This document shows positions 11,147 to 20,471 of a DNA stretch of 64,000 nt, piece by piece. Where the stretch lies: contig CANTFK010000987.1 in the NCBI GenBank assembly GCA_947646735.1, positions 558,001 through 622,000 of the forward strand. Direction: 5' to 3'. The stretch comes from Peronospora farinosa (taxonomy: Eukaryota; Oomycota; Peronosporomycetes; Peronosporales; Peronosporaceae). The position numbers were made by a program, and so were the translations under genes. Numbering within the stretch: the first letter of the stretch is position 1; each line of letters starts with the position of its first letter. The notes under the pieces were generated by a model. The model saw nothing but the letters and a program-made list of their open reading frames with translations, was not told the DNA's origin and searched no databases.

Positions 11147-13828
11147 ATGGGACGAGCAGCGCTCCTCAGGCAGAACAAGGAGCTAAGTATGTCCACCTGC
11201 AACCGGAACCATCCCCCCCCCGCGAAGCAACCGTGGCTCACGAAGGCAGACAAAGGGGGGCGATCACAATCACAGTGGGTAAAGAAAATGGTTGCAACTG
11301 CTGCCTCAGCATCAACGTCCGGAGTATATCAGGTGCTCATGGAGGACGACGACGAATCGGAAGGAAAAGTTGACACTAAGCGCAATAGCGTGGCGAAACC
11401 TTTGAAGTCACCTGTGGTCGATTTGACGACGGAATCTAATAAAGGACATGGCCACACCGAAAGGTCTCGTCTTTCATCCGACGACAAGCACCGAAAATCG
11501 GCAGCGACAATGCGCGGCCCAGCACCGGCTGCAACGGGACCCGTTATACTAACGCACAAGAAGAAAGAGAGAAAGACTTTTCAAAAGCTAGTCACCGGGG
11601 AGACGGTCACGAAATTTCCATCGCTGCCGATGGGCGCAAGATCGACAACTTCACCAGCAACATTGGCAGAGGTAGAAGTTCAGTTGGGAGTCCGTTCGGT
11701 CGTCACGCCGGCGACTGGAAATTGCATGGCTATGGCAATAGTACAGGCGGCAGCAGACGCAACTTTGGACGGACCAGGAAACACACTGGAGCTGCTAACT
11801 GCCAGCCTTAAACGAGGCATCAAATTTTCAGGGCTGTTAGATCTAGAAGGTCAACTCGCCCATGACCATCGAGTGCAGGCGCTTGCTAATGTTAAGCGAG
11901 GATGGACCTCCATGACGAGACAAGAGTCGGCCACACAAATGCGATGGTTCCTCGAGGATTTTGCTAACAGCTCTTCCAACAGAGCAGTGGAAGTAAGTGA
12001 CGACACTTGGGGGGGAAGTGACACGGTCGGCATGGCAGCTAGTTTTTTGCAACGGAAAATTTATATACTGCAGCAATCAGATGGCCCGAAAAAGGGGTGG
12101 CAGTGCAAAAAATTTATACCAACCACGATCACACGCAATCGACGAGTTTTAGAGACAGCTGCGGAATATACACTGTCACTGATGGATTTAATAGACGAAG
12201 TCGTGGCAGTCAAGATCGAGAATCCCGGACAACCACCCCTGCTGCTGCATTTCTGGGGACGACATTACTCGGCGCTTCTCCATACTGGTCGCACCAGACA
12301 GCTCCCAGACTTTGCGGAGGAAGTGGAATGTAAGACTCCGGTTTCGACTGAGGACCTTCCTGCGGTAACGCACGCAAACTCGAGTAAGCCACACCTAGCG
12401 CTGAGGACGGCACCGGTGGATGCTCCGATGGAAGATCCATGGGACCCAGATTCTTGGAATGGTACACCAGACGCGGCTTGGGCCGCGTTACAGGGATGCT
12501 CGGTGCACCCCGATTTACACCACGATCTCCAAGTGCTCTTTAGAATTGACGAGCCAACGCGGTCTCGGGACCTCATTAAAGAGGTAGTAACGGCAGCGAT
12601 GACAATGGCACTGCCGGCTTAGCAACAGTTTGCAGCGATATTAAGGGGGGCGGAAGGCGAGGAGGCCGAACTCGCTCTAACTCAGCGCATGCAGATTACG
12701 AAAGAAAGGTTGAGGCTTTGGCAATGCCAGCTTCAAGCGGCGGGCCACATGGCTCTTAACCTCGACCGTCGCTGTTTTCCTCCGGCCAGGGAAATCGTAG
12801 GTTTACTGACAAATGGCAACGGTCCTCATGATATGTCGAACACAAGCCGCACCTCAGTAGGGGAGTGTCAAGCTCTGGTACAGCACCAACCTACAGTGGG
12901 TCAAGATTTCAGTTCAATGGGCGTGCACGAGGTTTTACCAGCACTCCCCACCACGCCTCCGGCGGGGGTACATGACACTTCCGATGGTGCTCGAAAAAGA
13001 GGCCATTTAGCCTCCCCAGACGAACAGATAGTAACTGGAACTGTGGTGCGACACCAGCACAATGATGCTATTTTAAAAAAAGGACGACACGACACAATTA
13101 CGTCGCAGATCACAAATGTGGACGCCTCTGAGCGCATAGATAGAGATGATTGGGCAGCTACGTGGGAGACACTAGCTCAGGGGTGGTCACATCCCGCCCA
13201 CATCCCTTTCCCGACAGCTCAAAGCTCTACGATAGAGTGGCAGAGGGTAGCCCGGCATGCATCGGACCTTTTACTGTGGCATGTCAAGCGTTTCGTCTTT
13301 CCAGGGGAGCTCTTGCAGATGTTGGACGTGTCCGTTTTTGAGCACTGAATGACAGACAGTCGACTTTCATGTTTAACGGATGGGCTTAAGACGTATCGGA
13401 AACAATTAAAGGACCAGCCTACACAAGCATGGATTGATCAATGGATCGCTAATACGCAGCACCGCAGTCATCATACCAAGCTGGCGCCGCTATTTGACAA
13501 CGCTGATGATTGAAAATTACTCCGTGCACATAACTACGCGGGGGACGATGTACTCAAATTATGCGATCCCCAGCGTAAAACCCGGCTCAGTCAGCACTTG
13601 TTGTGCGCGCTACTGTACGACACCGAAATAGCGGCGCTCGTCAAAGGCGCACCGACGGCTAAACGAGTGTCTGACAAACTTCGATCCCATATTCAACTAA
13701 TCATCACGAACGGACGATATAAGGAAGCGTATTACAGCCCGACGAAATCGGCTAATTGGGTTGCAATCGAGCGATTTTTCTGCTCGGGACTGACCCATAC
13801 GGAGGAAGCTAGTCTTATTGAGTACTAA
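11147..13828 (+). pseudogene. Non-LTR element ORF1 with OTU-like protease, three in-frame stops
   Basis: From the ATG at 11147 one reading frame runs 894 codons to a TAA at 13826 and is cut only by TAG at 12620 and TGA at 13346 and about 13512. The N-terminal 170 residues are basic and low in complexity. Residues 185-380 look like an OTU deubiquitinase-type domain: TPATGNCMAMAI holds the candidate nucleophile Cys, WGGSDTVGMAASFLQRKIYIL matches the central OTU strand-helix block, and GRHYSALL holds the candidate catalytic His. The rest is uncharacterised. OTU domains have been reported in ORF1 proteins of some non-LTR elements, and their role there is not settled. Each stop is one C-to-T change from CAG or CGA. 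Confidence 0.8.
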
Positions 13829-16800
13829 GGGCTCTCTACGGATACCGCTGAAGACTACCTACTTTAAATCTGCGATCGCTAAAGCGGATGCCTATGGACG
13901 CCACGCAATACTTAACGATGCAAGCTTCTCAGAACACCCATCTCATCCAATAGCGGATCGTCGGCTTATAACCCAAAATGTTCTCGGGTTTAAACAAGAC
14001 ACACGAAAACTCTGGATGGAGGCTTGGCGAAAAACTCCGCCGACGTCCTATCGCGTGGTGCATTCAAGAAACCCACGTCACGACCGCGGCGGAAGTTTCT
14101 GACTTACAAATGGAGTGGAAACGTCTATGGGGAAAACATGTGGACGTCACTCAGGCCCCAATGTCGTTCTGGAGCATAGGCGCATCCAAGGCTGCGGGTG
14201 TCGCTATTTTACTCACGCCCCAGGCTGCTTCTGATGCCACTGCGTGGAATGAACATCGCTGGAATCCGCGAGCCATCGGAGTAAAAATACAGGACATGAC
14301 CATCCTCAATGTATACTCGCCTAACATTCGGGCTGAGCGCGAAGATTTCTTTACGGGCTTACTGGAATGGAATATGCCTGTGGGCACCACTGTTCTACTA
14401 GGAGATTTTAATAGCGTGCAAAGTCCCCAATTAGATCGACTGGGGCAACGCTCGGCCAGCAGACCGGAAAGTCCAGCATTAGAAGGACTGCTGCAGGCGA
14501 CGGGGCTCAGTGATGCCCGGCTTTTAAGAGATCATGCAGAGGACGATGAGTCTGCGGATACGACGGATCATTTTACTTATTGGAACAACGAAAAGGCCAG
14601 CAGAATCGACCGGATTTACGTGCCCCATGACTGGGCGCCACAGGTCATCTGGGTATCCTCAACACCACCTCCCCTATACTCGGACCATCAGCAAGTGGAA
14701 TTACATTTACGGAATGCGCAGTCCGCTTTGAAACCTCCTAGGCGACGTCAACCTGCGTATCCCATAAAAGCTCATCAACCAGACCGCGTTCTGGCGAATT
14801 TGTTGCGCGAAATGGATAGTGCGGCGGTTGGACGCACGCCGTCAGTGCAGTCATGGGATGCGGATATTAATGAGTGCATTAATTGCATACGGGCTGTTAC
14901 TCGACGAGAACAGCAGAGGCGTAAGCGATTTATTAGCAAAATTCGGCGGCGCAACAGACGACAATTTCTGATGCGTCGTCAGTGGATTTCTGCTAACATG
15001 GAAGAAATGCGAGAGGAGCATCTCCTCCGAATGGGCGAAAATTTGGAGCGTTCGGCGGAGCGGTTGAAATGGTCTTACAAGCGTGTCGCCAATTGGGAAC
15101 GCAACCAACTGGTAACATCGGTGCGAGCGCGACATGGGGAGGCTTTTGGGCGACACATGTCCATTGCGGATAAGTTTGCCTCTGAATGGGCACCAGTGCT
15201 CAGCATCAGCCACCGTACCACAGCTCTTGAAGAACTACCTGCAGCTCTAAAGAATTTGGTGACGATCCCGAAGGAGCAGCAATTAACGGATCACGACAAT
15301 GAACGATTATTACAGCCGATTACAGAGACTGAGGTGCTTTCAGCCATTCGAGGATTGAGTCGGCACAAAGCGGCCGGCCAGGATGGTTTAAACAACGATT
15401 TCTATAAAGATACGTCAGCGCTGCTGGTACCAGCTCTAGTCAGCATCAGCAATGAAATCCTCAATGGGGCGGATTTACCTCCCTCGTTTCTCGAGGCGCT
15501 AATAATCCCGCTGCGAAAAAAGGAGACTCGGACGACGCGATGGATTATCGTCCGATCTCCTTACTGCAAACCAGCTACAAGGTGTTTGCCAAGGTACTGG
15601 CAACGAGATTACAGCTATCGTTACCCCGGGCCATCAGCGACTCCCAACAAGGCTTTGTGCGCGGGCGCAAAATGTCCAAACCAGTTATGATGATGATGGC
15701 TCAACTGTCGACTGCAAGGGAGCAAGAGGAGGTGCCGACAGCACTCAGTCGGTGTATTTTGCTGCTGGATTTCAAGAAGGCTTATGATACCGTGGACCGG
15801 GACTTTCTGTACGCGACTCTACGTCAGTTCAGCTTTGACGAGCGATTCATCGACCTCATTCGACGTATTTACACCGGCACGACAGCCAGCTTCGTCGTAA
15901 ATGGTTGTTATTCCACACCTCTACAGGTTCGGTCAGGGATTCGGCAAGGATGCCCGTTAGCACCTCTTCTATTTTTGCTAGCAGTTGAGGTTCTCGGCCT
16001 AGCACTTCTGCAAGACCCCAACCTTAAAGGGCTACAAGTGCCCGGCCAGCCCGGGCAGACCCACCTTTACTCAGCATTTGAGGATGACACCACCCTATTT
16101 CTCGAGACAGCGGAGCAAATACCCCACGCGTTACATGTTGTGCGAGCATTTGGCGCTCTTGCTGGCCTACAGGTTCAACCTGCAAAGAGTCAGCTGATAT
16201 TTCTGAATAGATCTGTCATGCTGGAGAGGTACGAGGGAATGACGGTCGTCCCCGCGGGCGCAACAACTCGATACTTGGGCTATGAGGTTGGAACGGGGGA
16301 GTTAGTGAACAAGAACTGGGCCCAGCGGATCCGGAAAATTCAAAGGAGGCTTCTCACAGCGACACGAGTAGCAACGAGCGTGGAAAATCGTGTGTTAATC
16401 CTCAACTCCATCGTGCTTCCCTCATTATTATTTACCGCGATAGTTTTTGAATTACCTCGGTGGGCGGAAAAAGAACTGCACAATCTATACAAGCAATTCC
16501 TGTGGGCGCACGCGACGACGACAGAAAGCAGTCGCCACAAGGTTAATCCTGGACTACTTGTGACGCCAAAACAAGCGGGAGGCATCGGACTAGCGGCTGT
16601 TTCGGTAGCGGTTAAAACTCAACGCACAAAGCACGCGTTTGCTTGGCTTACTCAGAAGCCGGATAAATACTATACTGCATGGCGAATGTGGACTTTCCGG
16701 AACAATCAAGGACCGGCCGCGACAATAGTGACTCCGGCTCAGGCTAAACTACGGGCATCGTTTAACCGGGAAGGTTCGCCAGGCCATGAGCTGAGGCAGG

Positions 16801-18398
16801 AGCTGGGAGAACGGCTCTTCCCAACAACAGATCAACAGGACCAGGTGACCGCGTGGAGGCACGCCCACTCCTCGGCCTTACTTGACCGAGCCATTAGCTG
16901 GTGGGAGGGGGACGAATTGGTACTGTCGTTCATTGACCCTTTCCCCATACGGCTGCTGGGGTATGATGATATGCCGGAGGAAATTCAGCGATTCTGGGCC
17001 ACTTTTAACTGGAGTGCGAACCCATGGATTCGGGACCAGGGAGGCAACATGCTGGCCAGGACTACTTATAACAGGATCGAGGACTGCACCCTCGATCAAC
17101 TACACATCCGGCGTACGGGGCCAGCGGAATTCGTTTTACGAATACCAATCCCTCAGGACCAACCCGGCCCTCATTCCAACGCAAAACTCCGTCGGTGGGC
17201 AACAGCCATCTTGCTTTCATCCCCGGACTTACCTATCGGGTCAGAGTTGCACGCGGCACCGCCACTACGCCTACGACAGGCACCACCATGTCTCCGCAGT
17301 TTTCGCTGGAAGCTTCTCGGAGCAGGCCTTATCGAAGGTCACTCGACGGATATCAAGCACGGCCAAACTCGGCCTGTCACTCTGCACCAAGCTGATGATG
17401 GGTTACACTGGTTTTGTCACGGCTTCCTGCCGGAGCTCACTGTCGGTTCGCCATCGGAACGCCAGGCGGTCTGTCGTGAGATTAGAACTTGGGGTCTGGT
17501 ATTCGAAGCGCACCCGCAGCTGCATCGGTTTCCTTGGTCTGTGCCGACCACAACGTCTAATCACTTTGTTACAAAGGCCTTAGGCAAGCAAGCTTTCCGG
17601 TTCCATAAAAAGGTTCTCGCTCGCCAACTTTCCGTTCTCATTGATCGACTGTCCAAATCTGCAACGACGGATGAATGGCAATGCGCAGCGCTCCGGCAAA
17701 CGCCGAGGCAAGTGTGGGATCATAGTAATGGACTCACACCGTATCAAGTCTGGACAGGGTACAGGGTGGCGACAAGACAATTAAATCTGTATCACGCTAC
17801 GAGGTACGAAAATAATAGTTGCAGAAAGGCACCGGCCTGCAGCGGCAGTGAGGAGACCATTGGTCATCTGTTTTGGGACTGTGCCTGCGCTGCAGCGCTA
17901 TGGGGCAAACTTATTGGTCACTGGACTGGGCAACAAGTTACCCGCCAAGCGACCAAACACTTTGTGGTGGCCTGTGCAAGCCGAAGGGTTTACAGCATAC
18001 CCGAGCACCGTATACAAAGTCTAGCGGACCGATTTCAGGATGACACGGATGCAGCCGAACGTGTCTGGACGCGAATTTGGCACGTCTTGGCAACGATATG
18101 TCACACACGGCTATGGGTCGACAGAAATGCCGCTGTCTACAAGGCAGTCCCGCTCCACCTTCCCAGCAGCATAGCCAGTTTTTGGGCTTCGTGCCTTTGT
18201 CAGCTCCGAGCGATCGCGAAGAGAGAGCATCAAAAAGTTGCGTCCGCCACAACGGGTGCTTTGCTATATGCATGCATCGAGTTGCTCGAGCGCGAACCTA
18301 GAGGGCCACCGCTTTCAACGGTGACCAGCCATGATTTACAGTCGGGCCAACCGGCGTTGACATCCTGGCTCAGGACTTTCCAGAGATCTTGCACATAG
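13829..18398 (+). pseudogene. Non-LTR element ORF2: AP endonuclease, reverse transcriptase, zinc-binding end
   Basis: The element's replication protein in three frame segments. The endonuclease begins near 13960 in one frame and shifts near 14040-14060. Its motifs follow in the next frame: IQETH, GVAILLT, NVYSPN, LLGDFN, RIDRIYVP and SDHQQVEL. A second shift at the A6 run near 15518 leads into the reverse transcriptase (DYRPISLLQTSYKVFAKVLA, QQGFVRGR, LLDFKKAYDTVDR, RQGCPLAPLLFLLAVEV, RYLGYEVG). The catalytic loop reads AFEDD where FADD is usual, so one neighbouring residue has changed while both Asp remain. The C-terminal end has a Cys/His cluster (CSGSEETIGHLFWDC) of the zf-RVT type. Apart from the two shifts the frame is open to the stop at 18398. 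Confidence 0.9.
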
Positions 18399-18435
18399 TT
18401 AACACCATGTAAATAGACGATCTGAACAAAAAAAA

Positions 18436-18451
18436 AGAATTATACTAGAGG
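18436..18451 (+). repeat. Right target-site duplication of the non-LTR element
   Basis: AGAATTATACTAGAGG, directly after the A-run that ends the element. It pairs with 11080-11095 (15 of 16 identical). Confidence 0.85.
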
Positions 18452-18459
18452 CAAGAGAA

Positions 18460-19210
18460 ATGGCACGTGAGTTGTCTATAAACACGGTGTTTACGACATT
18501 ACAAAATTCAGGTGGAACAAAGATTTTATTGACAGCTGGCAATTCTAGTCAAGCGTTTTGACAGCTCTATGCTGCTCATACTCATCTTGAAGTGCACAAG
18601 ATTCTGGAAACGTTGAGAAATGGGAATTTGCGAGATGAAAATGTCGAGATGCTGGAGCTATTAGGAAAGCGAGAGATGGGAAAGGACCGTACAGTCGCAA
18701 TTCGACGCGTCACCCGGCACTTAAAGTGAATTGAATCATGCCATTTAATGCGGAGCCACCGGCAGAGCTGTTAATGGAGTTGTTCTTTGTGCGTCACCAT
18801 ATACCTGTGCCAGAGGTAGATATGGAGAATCTTACTTTGAAAATCCTGGACTAAGTGTTGATAAGGACATGGAATTGACGTTTGAAGAGTAAATTGAAGC
18901 ACCACCCCCAAGTAAATGGGCTTGCATTACGAAGTTGTTAGCATTCAACGCCGTATGAAGATCCGAATGGGTGGTGATCTTATATTGAAGCGGCGAGATT
19001 GTGCTGAATGATGATATAGAAGCCAAACATGTGGCTCACATGCAAGACGCAATGGTGGTCGAGCCCACGCGGGTTCGACTCGATGCCAGGTTGCACAACT
19101 ATCTGCCCTACGAGAAGTTGTCGAGGTATGAAGTTTTAGATGGATTGTTTGTTAGTAAGATAACTAAGTTACTTCGTGTTCGTTGCAACGTCATATTGAG
19201 ATTGATCTAG
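18460..19210 (+). pseudogene. Decayed gene interrupted by the non-LTR element
   Basis: An open frame from 18460 to 18729 (90 codons) has coding character (helical, charged, with HLEVHKILETLRNGNLRDEN) and a single TGA at 18559 that would be CGA before one transition. Reading backwards across the insertion site, the same frame continues into the sequence before 11080 as far as a stop at 11053, so the LINE landed inside this frame. Further coding-like pieces follow in other frames at 18738-18854 and about 19001-19210, the latter with a plausible mixed helical composition. I do not recognise the family. It is best described as a multi-frame remnant of a host or element gene. Confidence 0.45.
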
Positions 19211-20435
19211 GTTTTGGATTCAAGGAAACTCAGGCACTATGTGTTGACCTCATCCACGAGTACGTGACCATTAACACCGGTGATCGTCAAATAAGATATG
19301 ATAGCTGTGGAGCCGATTAAAAACTAGCTCCTGCAGCTTCAAGTGGATACGGGATGCTGCTACACTACTGTCAATAAGGTTGGATGAAGCACTACCCGGT
19401 ACTTATTTTTATTTATCAAGCGTCTTCCCACCATAAAAGAAAATGCACCTACTTTAATTTTCCTGTTGCTGACGGATAAGTGAATGTGCACTGGAACATC
19501 TTGCCCATCCATCAGCCACAAGGTTCTTTGAGCTCTGACAGAGCCTTTGCTGTAAATGCCATGATAATTAAATTACGGAATTGTCTACTCAATGGTCGGA
19601 AATGAACTATACACGCGTCGCAAACTCAAATCATGACATTTTTGTCGTGCAATGCCGCCCCATATAGTAGTAGTAGCAGACCGTCTATTTCAAACACTAA
19701 GGATTGGTAAGATGTATGGAGTGCTTCTACCAGGACTTCGTCATTCTTCGCCTCGCTGGCTCAATCTGCTGGCTCGAGACGTCGGGCGTCACAGGGCACA
19801 CTCCGAAAAGGCACGTGGAATCGGTTATCCAGTCCGAGGTGTAAGCAGTGGCTTAATGAACGCAACAAGCGCCGGGCACCACACCGGTCAGTCCCGATCG
19901 ACCGCTGATGCATCTGGACGGGGCCGATCAATTCACGTTCTTGACAAGTTCGGTTTCGTGGGACCGGTATTCGCACTCGGCGATCGAGTCATGCCGCCCC
20001 ATATACTAAAGAAGTTTCGAATGAGTGACTGGTGTCGCAAATGGGAGCGGATGCGTGATAACTAAACAAAAAAAGGTGCTAACCTCTCTTTTTGTTTTTA
20101 CATTTAGTTTTTGTATGTGACGATCGCATCCATTCTACACACGCCCATCATGATTAATAGCAATGGGACGCGTAGAATCATGACAAAGACCCGCTTCGGG
20201 GCCAAAAAAACGTTTCGTTTCGTTGTACCAATACATGTGTTAGTACACGTGGAAAACGTCGAAGTACTACCCTTTCTACTTCGAAAAAAGGGCTGCAGAG
20301 CATTAGCTTTGACACTGGTATGTAGTCTGTCCAATGGTTGTGCTCTATCTCCCTAAGGCCTTCCATTCGGTGTACATACGACGTGCTGTTTTTTCTACTG
20401 ACTCTTAGCCTTCAGCAACCTTCGGAAATATATTT
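19211..20435. other. Intergenic, one possible short insertion
   Basis: No recognised gene. The 15-bp word ATGCCGCCCCATATA occurs at 19652-19666 and again at 19991-20005. The 324 bp between them are richer in G and C than the surroundings, which suggests a short insertion with target duplication. The open frame of 137 codons that spans it is probably a by-product. 20100-20435 is the upstream region of the effector gene. Confidence 0.4.
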
Positions 20436-20451
20436 GCTCGTTTTACAATTC
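20436..20451 (+). promoter_or_regulatory. Oomycete initiator-like element
   Basis: GCTCGTTTTACAATTC matches the oomycete core promoter initiator consensus GCTCATTYYNCAWTTT at all but two positions. It lies about 20 bp before the effector ATG at 20472, so the 5' leader would be very short. Confidence 0.55.
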
Positions 20452-20471
20452 GACCTGCAGTTCAGACGATC

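Larger units (their letters stand above)
11096..18435 (+). mobile_element. Non-LTR retrotransposon (LINE) with OTU domain, full length, decayed
   Basis: A 7.3-kb element bounded by 16-bp target-site duplications, with ORF1, ORF2 and a 3' end of nine A residues. ORF1 carries an OTU-like cysteine protease domain. ORF2 has an AP-type endonuclease, reverse transcriptase and a C-terminal zinc-binding segment of the zf-RVT type. The duplication has only one mismatch, so insertion was not very ancient. Even so, ORF1 has three in-frame stops and ORF2 two frameshifts, so the copy cannot move by its own proteins. The clade is uncertain: the domain order fits L1/Tx1-like elements. Confidence 0.92.

Noticed and set aside
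19050..19095. Possible tRNA B-box (GGTTCGACTC)
   Set aside because: No matching acceptor stem, anticodon arm or A-box around it.
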